DNA of 64,000 bases from Amphiplicatus sp046296195 (GTDB taxonomy: Bacteria; Pseudomonadota; Alphaproteobacteria; Caulobacterales; Parvularculaceae): positions 1-64,000 of the forward strand of contig JBKBLR010000008.1 in the NCBI GenBank assembly GCA_046296195.1, written 5' to 3'. The notes beneath the pieces are model-generated. The model was not told where the DNA came from. It worked only from the letters and a program-made list of their open reading frames with translations, and did no database searches. A program made the position numbers and the translations under genes. This document shows positions 32,907-41,369 of this stretch, piece after piece. Within the stretch, counting starts at the first letter, position 1. Every line of letters starts with the position of its first letter.

Positions 32907-34312
32907 GATGTCATCGGCCTTTCCACGAAAGCGCTCTTCGCCATCATCAGCCTGCGGATTTCCGCCGGATCCGCCGGGGCCGTTTCGCAGCGCTCTTCGG
33001 CGGTCATCATGGCGTAGAGGCGCTCCGGCAGGCGCGGCGCCGCGCCCGTCGCGGCGAGGATCGCCTCCGGAAACTTCGCCGGATGCGCGGTGGCGAGGGC
33101 GACGGCCCGCCCCTTCAGGCGGCCTGTCGCGAGCAGCTTGTCGAGCGCGACGAGCCCGACCGCCGTATGCGGATCGACCAGCAGGCCCTGCATCTCGTGG
33201 AGACAGCGCATTTTCGCGGCGACCTCGTCCTCGTCGGCGCGCGCCGAGGCGAAATCCGCCGCGATGGCGCCGCGCCAGGCGGCGGGGATCGAAAACCGGC
33301 CCTCGCGCGCGAACGCCGCCATCAGCGCGGTGATCGCGGCCGCGTCACGTCCGGACGCTTCGAACAGCAGGCGCTCGAAATTCGAGGCGACCTGAATGTC
33401 CATCGACGGCGAGGTCGTGGCGGCGACGGCGTCCGGCGCATAGGCGCCGGTCTCGATCGCCCGCCGCACGATGTCGTTGCGGTTGGTCGCCGCGGCGAGC
33501 ATGCCGACCGCCGCGCCCATCTTTTTGGCGGCGAAGCCCGCGAAGATGTCGCCGAAATTGCCGGTGGGCACGATGTAATGCGCATCCGGCCGCTTCGCAG
33601 CCGAGATGAGAAAATAGGTCGACTGCACGGCGAGCCGGATCCAGTTGATCGAATTGACGCCGCCGAGATCGAGCGCGCGGTTGATCCTGTCGTCGGCGAA
33701 CAGGCTCTTCACGATGTGCTGGCAGTCGTCGAAAGTTCCCTCGACCGCGATGTTGTGGATGTTCGCGGCGCGCGACGTCGTCATGATGCGGCGCTGCACC
33801 TCCGAAATGCGGCCCTTCGGATGCAGCATGAAGACTTCGACGCCGGGCTTGTCCGCAAAGGCGGCGACGGCGGCGCCGCCGGTGTCGCCGGAAGTCGCGC
33901 CGATGATCGTCTTGCCGCGCCGCGCGCCCTGGAGCGCCCAGCCATAAAGCTCGGCGAGCATGCGCATGGCGACGTCCTTGAACGCGAGAGTCGGGCCATG
34001 GAAAAGCTCGAGAAGATCGGTGTCGTCCGACAGGCGGCGGAGCGGGGCCGTTTTGGGGTGATCGAAGGGCGCATAGGCGCGCCGCGCCATGGCGGCGAGC
34101 GCGCCGGCGTCGATTTCATGGCCCGCGTATAGCGCAAGCGTTTGCGCCGCCGCTTCGGCGAACGGCGCCGTTCCAAAGCCCGCGCGGTCGGCGGGCGACA
34201 GGCGCGGCCAGGCCGCGGGCATGTAAAGACCGCCGTCAGGGGCGAGCCCCGACAGCACCGCCTGCCGGAAACTGATGGGCGCGGCCGCGCCGCGGGTTGA
34301 AATGAAGGTCAT
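32903..34312 (-). CDS. thrC: threonine synthase
   Basis: A 469-residue PLP enzyme converting O-phosphohomoserine to threonine. The Schiff-base Lys112 is in TLAFKDVAMRML, and the phosphate-binding GATSGDTGGAAVAAF is intact; IVPTGNFGDIFAGFAAKKMG binds PLP. The length and the N-terminal MTFISTRGAAAPISFRQAVLSGLAPDGGLYMP place it in the bacterial/fungal class. An in-frame upstream extension exists but is unconserved and would overlap rpmE's region. First gene of the thrC-M16-GNAT unit, divergent from rpmE. Confidence 0.96.
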   Translation of the reverse strand: MTFISTRGAAAPISFRQAVLSGLAPDGGLYMPAAWPRLSPADRAGFGTAPFAEAAAQTLALYAGHEIDAGALAAMARRAYAPFDHPKTAPLRRLSDDTDLLELFHGPTLAFKDVAMRMLAELYGWALQGARRGKTIIGATSGDTGGAAVAAFADKPGVEVFMLHPKGRISEVQRRIMTTSRAANIHNIAVEGTFDDCQHIVKSLFADDRINRALDLGGVNSINWIRLAVQSTYFLISAAKRPDAHYIVPTGNFGDIFAGFAAKKMGAAVGMLAAATNRNDIVRRAIETGAYAPDAVAATTSPSMDIQVASNFERLLFEASGRDAAAITALMAAFAREGRFSIPAAWRGAIAADFASARADEDEVAAKMRCLHEMQGLLVDPHTAVGLVALDKLLATGRLKGRAVALATAHPAKFPEAILAATGAAPRLPERLYAMMTAEERCETAPADPAEIRRLMMAKSAFVERPMTS

Positions 34313-34426
34313 CGGTCGGCGGTCGGCGCGGTCCTTCCCGTCCGGACGGGGTTGCAATCCGGTCGGCTGCAGCCTATAGGCCCGCGCTCGCAGAAATCCA
34401 TCAGGTCCCAGCCGAAAGCCGCCGTC

Positions 34427-34654
34427 ATGAAAAAAGGCATCCACCCGAACTATCACAAGATCAAGGTCGTGATGACTGACGGGTCGTCCTTTGAAACGCG
34501 CTCGACCTATGGCGAGGAAGGCGCAACGCTGTCGCTCGACATCGACCCGTTGTCGCATCCGGCCTGGACCGGCGGCCCGGCGAAGATCGCCGACAAGGGC
34601 CAGGTGTCGAAATTCCAGCAGAAGTTTGGCGCGTTCAGCCTCAAGAAGGGCTGA
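34427..34654 (+). CDS. rpmE: 50S ribosomal protein L31, zinc-independent (C-minus) form
   Basis: A 75-residue L31. It starts MKKGIHPNYHKIKVVMTDG and has ETRSTYGEEG and DIDPLSHPAWTGG, but none of the four zinc-binding cysteines of the C-plus form: the CxxC positions carry MTDG and other residues. Alphaproteobacteria often keep only this form. An extended in-frame N-terminus upstream of the ATG is not family-like and was excluded. Confidence 0.95.
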   Translation: MKKGIHPNYHKIKVVMTDGSSFETRSTYGEEGATLSLDIDPLSHPAWTGGPAKIADKGQVSKFQQKFGAFSLKKG

Positions 34655-34668
34655 CCGGCCGCCCGACT

Positions 34669-35175
34669 TCAGTTTCTTCCAAAAGCGTCGAAGAGCGCCC
34701 GCTGCTGCGCGGCCGCGTCCTGCCCTTTGGAGCGCGCGGCCTCACCCCGGAAAAGCTCGGTGTCGAGCCTCAGGATGCGGTCATAAAGCTGACCGGCCTC
34801 ATCGATAAGGGTCATCAGCTTTTTCGGCAGCTCGCCGCTCAGCATGTCGGGCGACAGGGGCTCGCGCCTGCCGAGCCGGTATTTGTCGGCGGTGGCCTCC
34901 TTGACGGACATGTCGCCCTCGCGCAGCGCCCTGAGGACGAGAAGCCAGGACGCGATCTGCATCAATTGCGTCGTCAGGCGCATCGAAGCGCCGGCATAGG
35001 AAAGCGCCGCCGATCGCGACAGCGATTTTGACGCATCGCGCCCCTCGCCGTCGAGATAGTTGGCCGTTTCTTCGACAAGGGACATGCCCTCCCGGAAGGT
35101 CCGCGCGAACACTTCCGACCGTACGAAGGACGCCGCGCCCGTCGGGGCTTCGCTGTTCAGTTCCGCCAGTTCCAT
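34669..35175 (-). CDS. DUF1465 family protein
   Basis: A 168-residue cytoplasmic, largely helical protein of the alphaproteobacteria-specific DUF1465 family. The landmark stretch is SLVEETANYLDGEGRDASK followed by SYAGASMRLTTQLMQIASWLLVLRALREGDMS. No enzyme motif is visible. It is close to cell-cycle and envelope genes in related genomes, but its role is unknown. The ATG is convergent with rpmE after 14 bases. Confidence 0.88.
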   Translation of the reverse strand: MELAELNSEAPTGAASFVRSEVFARTFREGMSLVEETANYLDGEGRDASKSLSRSAALSYAGASMRLTTQLMQIASWLLVLRALREGDMSVKEATADKYRLGRREPLSPDMLSGELPKKLMTLIDEAGQLYDRILRLDTELFRGEAARSKGQDAAAQQRALFDAFGRN

Positions 35176-35303
35176 CCCACCCGACTTTCAGCCCGCTCAT
35201 CCAGATTGCCGGACCGCCCCCGCGGTGACAACAAGAATAAGGTTAACGCCGCTCCGGCCCAGGGGCCGCTTCTGTGCTTCCCGCGTGTTCAAGAGCAACC
35301 GAT

Positions 35304-36023
35304 ATGCCAGCCGCCGACAGGAGAATTCGCGTTGCCGGCGTCGACGGTTGCCCCTTCGGGTGGATCGCGGTTGGGAAACTGCACGCGACAGGCGAATTCA
35401 CTGTCGCAATTGCAGACAGGTTCGACGCGCTCCTCGATGGGCCGCTCGCATCAACCTTGATGATCGTCGTCGACATGCCGATCGGTTTGCCTGAGACGCC
35501 GGGGCGCGCCTGCGAGCGCGAAACGCGGCGCGCGATCGGCCCGCGTCGCTCGAGCGTGTTCTCGGCGCCGCTGCGCGGCATGCTTGCCTTCGACCGTTAT
35601 GAGGACGCCAACGCCTACGGAAAGGCGCGCGGCGCCGGGTTGTCGAAACAGGCGTGGAACATCACGCCGAAGATCCGCGACCTCGACACGCTGATGACGC
35701 CCGCCGCACAGGCGCGCATCGCCGAAGGCCATCCCGAGCTTGCGTTCGCTCGCCTCGGAAACGCCCCCTGCCTCCACGCCAAGCGCGCCCCCCAAGGCAG
35801 GGATGAGCGGCTGCGGCGCCTCAAGGATCACGGCGTTTGCGGCGCCGCGCTCCTGGCGGCGGCGCGCACGTCGTTTCCGGCGCGCCGATTCTTCGCTGAT
35901 GACGATCTGCTCGACGCCGCGGCGCTCGCGCTCACGGCCGAGGCGCGCCTTGCCGGCAAGGCCTGGCGCATGGGCGATCGCGCGCGCGATGCGCGCGGGC
36001 TCGTCATGGAGATATCGGGCTAG
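35304..36023 (+). CDS. DUF429 family protein, predicted RNase H-fold nuclease
   Basis: A 239-residue DUF429 protein. It begins with VAGVDGCPFGWIAV, continues VVDMPIGLPE and PRRSSVFSAPLRGML, and ends with DDDLLDAAALALTAEA, the acidic positions expected of an RNase H-like active site. Substrate unknown. The start at 35304 was chosen because the preceding residues are not conserved; an ATG ten codons upstream is also possible. Its TAG interlocks with the stop of the convergent DUF1192 gene in CTAG. Confidence 0.85.
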   Translation: MPAADRRIRVAGVDGCPFGWIAVGKLHATGEFTVAIADRFDALLDGPLASTLMIVVDMPIGLPETPGRACERETRRAIGPRRSSVFSAPLRGMLAFDRYEDANAYGKARGAGLSKQAWNITPKIRDLDTLMTPAAQARIAEGHPELAFARLGNAPCLHAKRAPQGRDERLRRLKDHGVCGAALLAAARTSFPARRFFADDDLLDAAALALTAEARLAGKAWRMGDRARDARGLVMEISG

Positions 36024-36214
36024 AATTTGAACAGCTTGTCAGCCGCCGAGCGGGTGTCGTTGCGCGTCGCGATCGCGGCCTCGCAGCGGGCGATCTCGGC
36101 CTTCAAATTGTCGATCCGCGCCCGCAGGTCGCCGACCGACATCGTGTAGAGATCCTGCTTGCAGATTTTTTCGAGGGTCAGGTCCGGGAGCTCTCTCGGC
36201 CGGTCGTCTTCCAT
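36020..36214 (-). CDS. DUF1192 family small protein
   Basis: A 64-residue alphaproteobacterial DUF1192 protein. The core is LYTMSVGDLRARIDNLKAEIARCEAAIATR, a single coiled-coil-forming helix, ending in SAADKLFKF, the typical family terminus. The role is unknown; being a short coiled coil suggests an adaptor or structural function. It lies divergent to the quinone oxidoreductase gene, as is common for this family. Confidence 0.88.
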   Translation of the reverse strand: MEDDRPRELPDLTLEKICKQDLYTMSVGDLRARIDNLKAEIARCEAAIATRNDTRSAADKLFKF

Positions 36215-36289
36215 CGCTGGCGTCCTTGGCGATCCTTCTTTATCTCGCCTCAAATCGCGGCCGCGTTCAACCGCTCCGGAGCCTTTGGC

Positions 36290-37273
36290 ATGACGAGGAT
36301 GATGAAAGCCGTCGAAATCCGCGCGCCCGGCGGGCCGGACGCGCTCGCGCTTTGCGAGCGCCCGGTTCCCGGGCCCGGCGCAAACGAGGTGCTGATCCGC
36401 GTGCGCTGCGCCGGCGTCAACCGCCCCGACGTCTTGCAGCGCATGGGTCTTTATCCGCCGCCGCCGGGCGCGAGCGACATTCCGGGCCTCGAAGTCTCGG
36501 GCGTCGTCGAGAAAGCAGGCCCCGGCGTTACGGCGTGGCGACCCGGCGATGAGGTCTGCGCGCTGCTCACCGGCGGCGGCTATGCGGAATTCGCGATCGC
36601 CCATGAAGGCTCGTGCTTGCCGGTTCCTGCAAGCGTCAGCCTCGACGACGCCGCCGGCCTTCCCGAAACCTATTTCACCGTCTGGGCGAATGTCTTCGAT
36701 GACGCCAAGCTCAAGGCGGGGGAAACGCTGTTCCTTCATGGCGGCACGAGCGGCATCGGCGTCACGGCGATCACGCTCGCCAAGGCGATGGGCGCGCGCG
36801 TTTTCGCAACCGCTTCGAGCGAAGAAAAGCTCGCCGCGATCCGCGCCCTCGGCGCTGATGCGGCGCTCGACTATCGCAGCGACAGCTGGGAGGCGGACGT
36901 CGCGGCCGCGGGCGGCGCCGATGTCGTCCTCGACATGGTGGGCGGCGATTTCGTGAAGCGCAACCTTGCCGCGCTCAATCCCGGCGGCCGGCATGTCTCG
37001 ATCGCCTTCCTGCGCGGCAATAGCGCCGAATTCGACATCTTCCAGCTGATGCGCAAGCGCCTGCGCCTATCGGGGTCGACCATGAAGATCCGTTCCATGG
37101 CTGAAAAGGCCGGGATCGCCGCCGCCCTCCGGCGCGAGGTCTGGCCCCTGTTCGCGCGGGGGGCGTTGAAAGCCGTAACTGACCGCATTTTCCCCCTCGC
37201 CGAGGCCGCAGCGGCCCATCGCCGGATGGAAGCCGGCACCCATATCGGAAAAATCCTCCTGAGAGCCTGCTGA
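36290..37273 (+). CDS. NAD(P)H:quinone oxidoreductase, PIG3/zeta-crystallin type
   Basis: A 327-residue zinc-less medium-chain dehydrogenase. VRCAGVNRPDVLQRMGLYPPPPGASDIPGLEVSG is typical of PIG3-like quinone reductases, and LFLHGGTSGIGVTAITLAKAMGARVFAT is the NADPH-binding fold; structural-zinc cysteines are absent. It reduces quinones or activated alkenes, with detoxification as the probable role. GGAG precedes the ATG by about nine bases; a second start at MKAVEIRAPGG (four codons on) fits the family N-terminus too. Confidence 0.9.
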   Translation: MTRMMKAVEIRAPGGPDALALCERPVPGPGANEVLIRVRCAGVNRPDVLQRMGLYPPPPGASDIPGLEVSGVVEKAGPGVTAWRPGDEVCALLTGGGYAEFAIAHEGSCLPVPASVSLDDAAGLPETYFTVWANVFDDAKLKAGETLFLHGGTSGIGVTAITLAKAMGARVFATASSEEKLAAIRALGADAALDYRSDSWEADVAAAGGADVVLDMVGGDFVKRNLAALNPGGRHVSIAFLRGNSAEFDIFQLMRKRLRLSGSTMKIRSMAEKAGIAAALRREVWPLFARGALKAVTDRIFPLAEAAAAHRRMEAGTHIGKILLRAC

Positions 37274-37425
37274 CTGGCACTTGGCCTGCGCCCCGCCCCG
37301 GCCTATAAGCGCCGCCGAAACGCGCCGATGGCGCGGCGCTATTCCCTACAATCCGGGGGGTATGCGCGGGCCGCTCTTGCACAGGGCGGCCCGGGCCATT
37401 GGACTATTTTTCTGGAGACGCCGCC

Positions 37426-38169
37426 ATGTCCGACAAACCGCTGATGCCGCTCGCAACGGCCGTCTGGCTGATCGAGAACACCTCGCTCTCCTTCGACCAA
37501 ATCGCCGATTTCTGCGTTCTCCATCCCCTGCAGGTGAAGGGCATCGCCGACGGCGACGTCGCGGTCGGCGTGCGCGGCATCAATCCGATCACCAACGGGC
37601 AGCTCGCGCGCGAGGAACTCGAGAAGGCGCAGGCCGACCCGGACTACCGCATGAAGCTCGCGCGCGCGAAAACGATCGTCGCCGAGGCCCCGCGCAAGGG
37701 GCCTCGCTACACGCCGGTTTCAAAGCGCCAGAACCGGCCTCATGCGATCCTCTGGATCGTGAGGAACCACCCGGAAATCTCCGACGCTCAGATCGCCAAG
37801 CTTCTCGGCACCACGAAGTCGACGATCCAGTCGGTGCGCGACCGCACGCACTGGGACTCTGCGAACATCACGCCGCAAGATCCGGTCGCTCTCGGCCTTT
37901 GCAGCCAGACCGATCTCGACATGCTGGTCAGAAAAGCCGCCGCCAAAAAAGCCAAGCTCGCCCCGGCGCCCGTAGACGCAGGCCCGACGCTGCGGCCGGC
38001 GGCGGAAACCGTCGCGCCGGCGCGCCTCGTCGAAGAGCCGCGCGAAGAGCGCGAAAAGCCGATCGATCTCGACAAGGTCTTCGCCAATCTCGGCGGCTCG
38101 GCGAAGCCGCAGGAATGGGAAGACGACGAAGATGAGGACGAATTCGGCCGCAGGAAGCGGCGGCGCTAG
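37426..38169 (+). CDS. trcR: TrcR, cell-cycle transcriptional regulator (DUF1013)
   Basis: A 247-residue protein of the DUF1013/TrcR family, nearly universal in alphaproteobacteria and tied to cell-cycle transcription. The core spans MPLATAVWLIENTSLSFDQIADFCVLHPLQVKGIADGD, GINPITNGQLAREELEKAQ and PHAILWIVRNHPEISDAQIAKLLGTTKSTIQSVRDRTHW, two HTH-like units. The C-terminal third is a charged low-complexity region ending in an acidic patch (DDEDEDEFG) and RRKRRR. The start is set by GGAG nine bases before the ATG. Its stop interlocks with the convergent SDR gene in CTAG. Confidence 0.9.
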   Translation: MSDKPLMPLATAVWLIENTSLSFDQIADFCVLHPLQVKGIADGDVAVGVRGINPITNGQLAREELEKAQADPDYRMKLARAKTIVAEAPRKGPRYTPVSKRQNRPHAILWIVRNHPEISDAQIAKLLGTTKSTIQSVRDRTHWDSANITPQDPVALGLCSQTDLDMLVRKAAAKKAKLAPAPVDAGPTLRPAAETVAPARLVEEPREEREKPIDLDKVFANLGGSAKPQEWEDDEDEDEFGRRKRRR

Positions 38170-38954
38170 CTTTTCTCGCCGCGCTCCACATAGTCCGCCG
38201 CGGCGGAACGCACGAGCCTGCCGCCGTCGACGAAGAGCGTCTGGCCGGTGATGTATGACGCCGCCGGCGAGGCGAGGAAATAGACTGCTTCGGCGACCTC
38301 CGCCGGATCGCCGAGGCGGTTGAGCGGCACCGTCGAGCGCGCGGATTTCATGTCGAAATCGTCCATGTATTCGGCGCTGATCGCGCCGATGCCGACCGCA
38401 TTGACGCGCACTCCGTAGCCTGAGAGCGCCAGCGCGACCGCCTTGGTGAGCTGTTGCAGCCCGCCCTGCGAGGCGGCGAAGGCGACGCGGTCGGGCGCAG
38501 CGGTCACCGCTTCGGTCGAAACGAGATTGACGATCGCGTAATCGGCCTCGCTTTCCGTCGTCTGGTCGATCTGCTTGACGAACTGGCGCGCCGCCGCTTG
38601 GCACATTAGGAACGCGCCGCGCAGATTGCCGGCGATGAGCGCGTCGAACGCCTCTTCGGAACAGTCGAGGAAATCGCCCCAGGCGACATCGAGGGTGACG
38701 TTCACCAGCGTGTCGACGCGCCCATAAGTTTCCAGCGCTTCAGCGATGATGTTGTGAACATGGAGGCGGTTCGCCACCGATGCAGCCACGAACACCGCGG
38801 CCCCGCCCTTTCCAAGATCGGCGGCGAGCGCCCGGCCCGCCGCCTCGTCAGCGTCGGCGAGAACGAGGCTGTCGCCGGCGGCCGCGAAACGGCGCGCGAC
38901 GGCTTCGCCGATCGCCGACGCTGCGCCCGCGATGATGACAGACCGCCCGTTCAT
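38166..38954 (-). CDS. short-chain dehydrogenase/reductase
   Basis: A 262-residue classical SDR. The cofactor loop is degenerate GAASAIGEAV in place of TGxxxGIG, and the catalytic tetrad is altered: the usual Y-x-x-x-K is AFAASQGGLQQLTKAV (Ser/Gln where Tyr is expected), and the catalytic Ser appears in NLVSTEA. Asp instead of basic residues after the second strand (VLADADEA) suggests NAD(H). Because the Tyr is missing it may be a non-catalytic or altered-mechanism SDR. Substrate unknown. Confidence 0.8.
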   Translation of the reverse strand: MNGRSVIIAGAASAIGEAVARRFAAAGDSLVLADADEAAGRALAADLGKGGAAVFVAASVANRLHVHNIIAEALETYGRVDTLVNVTLDVAWGDFLDCSEEAFDALIAGNLRGAFLMCQAAARQFVKQIDQTTESEADYAIVNLVSTEAVTAAPDRVAFAASQGGLQQLTKAVALALSGYGVRVNAVGIGAISAEYMDDFDMKSARSTVPLNRLGDPAEVAEAVYFLASPAASYITGQTLFVDGGRLVRSAAADYVERGEKS

Positions 38955-38973
38955 GGTCGCCCTCCAACGAAAC

Positions 38974-38997
38974 GGCGCCTTCCTTCCGGAAGGCGCC
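38974..38997 (-). terminator. hairpin downstream of the DUF465 gene
   Basis: A perfect 10-bp stem GGCGCCTTCC / GGAAGGCGCC with a four-base loop, between the stop of the 60-residue DUF465 gene and the start of the SDR gene. Read on the minus strand it is followed by GTTTCGTTGG, a weak U-rich tail. It probably separates the two transcripts. Confidence 0.55.
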
Positions 38998-39020
38998 GCG
39001 AATTGCTGATGCCAGCGTCG

Positions 39021-39203
39021 TCAGTCCGTCGCCTGCTCGCCTTGTCGGAGCCGCTCGATCTGGTCCTTAATCCGGAGCTTAAGTCGCTTAAGTTCCACCA
39101 CTCGCGTATCGTCCGGCAGCGGATGCTTCATTTCGGTGGAAAGAAGAGCTTCCAGTTCTTGATGCCGCGTGTTCAGGGACTGCAAGTGTGCCTTAAGCGC
39201 CAT
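39021..39203 (-). CDS. YdcH family protein (DUF465)
   Basis: A 60-residue YdcH/DUF465 protein: one long helix HLQSLNTRHQELEALLSTEMKHPLPDDTRVVELKRLKLRIKDQIERLRQ, a hairpin coiled coil of unknown role. A perfect AAGGAGG lies eight bases upstream of the ATG, predicting strong translation. A longer relative lies 1.3 kb away beyond ubiX. Confidence 0.9.
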   Translation of the reverse strand: MALKAHLQSLNTRHQELEALLSTEMKHPLPDDTRVVELKRLKLRIKDQIERLRQGEQATD

Positions 39204-39348
39204 AAACTAACCTCCTTGGTTAGGCTCGGAACGCCTCACTACATCACCAAAACCGGCGGCTGTCGATGAAAACCGGGCGCTGCGAAATGGTTAACGCGCG
39301 GACCTTTGCCAGCCGTCCGGCGAAGGATTAAGGATAAGGCTCAACCAT

Positions 39349-39951
39349 TTGAGTTCGCTTGTGAAATCATTTCCCCGGATCGTCGTCGCCATCACCGGCG
39401 CCTCCGGCGTCGTCTATGGCCGGCGCTGTCTTGAGGCGCTCAAGGAGGCAGGCGCTGAAACTCACCTTGTCGTGAGCAAGGCGGCCGAGATGACGCTCGC
39501 CTATGAGCTCGGCGTCAAGGCGGCGGACCTCGAGCCGCTGGCGAGCGTGCGTTATGCGGCTGGCGATATCGGCGCGGCGATCGCCTCGGGCTCCTTCCGC
39601 GCCGACGGCATGATCATCGCGCCGTGCTCGGTTCGGACGATGTCGGAGATCGCGACCGGCGTCACCACGACGCTCGTCAGCCGCGCCGCCGACGTGATGC
39701 TGAAGGAGCGTCGGCGCCTGGTGCTGATGGTGCGCGAGACGCCGTTCCATCTCGGGCACCTGCGCACCATGACGGCGCTCGCCGAAATGGGGGCCATCAT
39801 CGCCCCGCCCCTTCCCTCTTTCTATATCGAACCGAAATCGGTCGGCGAGCTCGTCGACCAGTCGGTCGGGCGCGCGCTCGACTTGCTTGGCATCGACAGC
39901 GCGCTAACCCGCCGCTGGGGTGAAGACCTCGACAAGGGAGCGCGCCGATAG
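39349..39951 (+). CDS. ubiX: flavin prenyltransferase UbiX
   Basis: A 200-residue enzyme that prenylates FMN to make the cofactor of the UbiD decarboxylase in ubiquinone synthesis. IVVAITGASGVVYGRRCLEAL is the flavin-binding start; APCSVRTMSEIATGVTTTLVSRAADVMLKERRRLVLMVRETPFHLGHLRTM is the family signature. The start is probably TTG at 39349, preceded by AAGGATAAGG; a GTG four codons on is the alternative. No ubiD is in view. It is followed by a gene that overlaps its stop. Confidence 0.95.
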   Translation: MSSLVKSFPRIVVAITGASGVVYGRRCLEALKEAGAETHLVVSKAAEMTLAYELGVKAADLEPLASVRYAAGDIGAAIASGSFRADGMIIAPCSVRTMSEIATGVTTTLVSRAADVMLKERRRLVLMVRETPFHLGHLRTMTALAEMGAIIAPPLPSFYIEPKSVGELVDQSVGRALDLLGIDSALTRRWGEDLDKGARR

Positions 39952-40481
39952 AGACGCCGCCGCTCTGGGAATGGTCGGTCGCCTTTCATGCGCAGCCGGG
40001 CGCGGAGCGCGCGCTGCTGACGCTGCAGGACGATCACGGCCTCGATGTTCCAGTGATGCTCTGGTGCCTGTGGGTCGGCCTTCATTTCGCCGAACCCGAT
40101 AGTGCGACGCTGACGCGCGCGATGGCCGTGGGGACCAGCTGGCGGAACAAGGTCATTGCGCCGCTGAGAAGCGCACGCCGGGCATTGAAAGCAGGCATTG
40201 AAGGCGTGACCGACGAGGCCCTTCGCGCGCAGGTAAAGGATGCAGAGCTTGCGGCCGAACGCGCAGCCCTCATGGCGCTCGACGCGCTGGCCCGCCATCG
40301 GGCGCCGCCGCCCCCTGATTCGGATGGCGTCGCGCGCGCCCGGCGTATGCTCGCCGCCTATGGCCGCAGGGCCGGCGCGGCGGAAACGCCCGGCTTCTCG
40401 ATCGCATTGCTAGAAGAGCTCGTCGGGCTTACGGTCAGGCGTCCGATTCCGGGCGCCAGCCGAAACCCTCGCGATCCCTGA
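39948..40481 (+). CDS. TIGR02444 family protein (DUF2390), apparent ATA start
   Basis: A 177-residue protein of the TIGR02444 family, of unknown function. The conserved opening LWEWSVAFHAQPGAERALLTLQDDHGLDVPVMLWCLWVGLHF is encoded, but no ATG, GTG or TTG lies upstream of it before an in-frame stop at 39921. An ATA at 39948 overlaps the ubiX stop (ATAG) and sits seven bases after a strong AAGGGAG, exactly where an ATGA-type start is expected. The first conventional starts (GTG 40050, ATG 40053) would delete the conserved N-terminus. So it is either translated from a rare ATA or a recently damaged gene. Confidence 0.75.
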   Translation: METPPLWEWSVAFHAQPGAERALLTLQDDHGLDVPVMLWCLWVGLHFAEPDSATLTRAMAVGTSWRNKVIAPLRSARRALKAGIEGVTDEALRAQVKDAELAAERAALMALDALARHRAPPPPDSDGVARARRMLAAYGRRAGAAETPGFSIALLEELVGLTVRRPIPGASRNPRDP

Positions 40482-40786
40482 TGGCCAAAGACGGCTCCAA
40501 TGACGGCATCGACGGCGCGCCGCCTAATGCGCCGCAGATCCTCGACGCGTCGCACCTTTTCAAGGCGCGGGAAAGCGCCTTTTCCGGCGCCAACGAAGAC
40601 GCCCTGCAGGTGCGCCTTGCTCTGCTGCAGGAAGAGCACAGCGACCTCGACGCCGCCATCAAGGCGCTGAGCGCCTCGGCGAGCCATGACAGCATTTCAC
40701 TCGCGCGCCTCAAGAAGAAGAAGCTTCAGCTGAAGGACATGATCCAGAGGCTGAAAGACCAGCTGACCCCCGACATCATCGCGTAA
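40481..40786 (+). CDS. YdcH/DUF465-domain protein, extended form
   Basis: A 101-residue protein with an unconserved Gly/Asp-rich first 20 residues and a DUF465-like helical hairpin (LQVRLALLQEEHSDLDAAIKALSASASHDSISLARLKKKKLQLKDMIQRLKDQ). It overlaps the stop of the TIGR02444 gene by one base (TGATG), so it probably depends on that gene for translation. It is a second member of the same family within 1.5 kb. Function unknown. Confidence 0.85.
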   Translation: MAKDGSNDGIDGAPPNAPQILDASHLFKARESAFSGANEDALQVRLALLQEEHSDLDAAIKALSASASHDSISLARLKKKKLQLKDMIQRLKDQLTPDIIA

Positions 40787-40844
40787 CCGAATTGCCCTGA
40801 AAGGGTGTTTTGCGCTAAGCGGCGTTTTTTGAGGGAGAGACCCT

Positions 40845-41369
40845 TTGCCGGCACCCAAAGCGAAGCGCGCGGCGAAGGCCGCGCCGGCGCCGCAGGTCAG
40901 CATCATCATGGGGTCGCGGTCGGATTGGCCGACCATGCAGCGCGCCGCCGAGATGCTCGGCAAGCTCGGCGTTGCGTTCGAGACGCGCGTCGTCTCCGCG
41001 CACCGGACGCCGTCGCGCCTGTTCGATTTCGCGCACAACGCCGCCGTCAGAGGCGTCAAGGTGATCATCGCCGGCGCCGGCGGCGCAGCGCACCTGCCCG
41101 GCATGACAGCCTCGATGACGACGCTGCCGGTCATCGGCGTGCCGGTTCAGTCGAAGGCGCTTTCCGGGCTCGACAGCCTTCTGTCGATCGTCCAGATGCC
41201 GGCCGGCGTTCCGGTCGCGACGATGGCGATCGGCGAGGCGGGCGCGGCGAACGCCGGCCTGATGGCGGCGTCGATTCTGGCGCTCGGCGATGAAGCGCTC
41301 GCCCGCCGTCTCGCCGACTGGCGCGCGAAGGAGACGGCAGCCGTGCCGACGACCGTCGCCGACCGATGA
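40845..41369 (+). CDS. purE: N5-carboxyaminoimidazole ribonucleotide mutase
   Basis: A 174-residue class I PurE that rearranges N5-CAIR to CAIR in purine synthesis. VSIIMGSRSDWPTMQRAAEML, VVSAHRTPSRLFDFA and VIIAGAGGAAHLPGMTAS hold the active-site Ser, His and Asp positions. The basic N-terminus (MPAPKAKRAAKAAPAP) is unusual and starts at a TTG preceded by GAGGGAGAG. Co-transcribed with purK by a four-base overlap. Confidence 0.96.
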   Translation: MPAPKAKRAAKAAPAPQVSIIMGSRSDWPTMQRAAEMLGKLGVAFETRVVSAHRTPSRLFDFAHNAAVRGVKVIIAGAGGAAHLPGMTASMTTLPVIGVPVQSKALSGLDSLLSIVQMPAGVPVATMAIGEAGAANAGLMAASILALGDEALARRLADWRAKETAAVPTTVADR

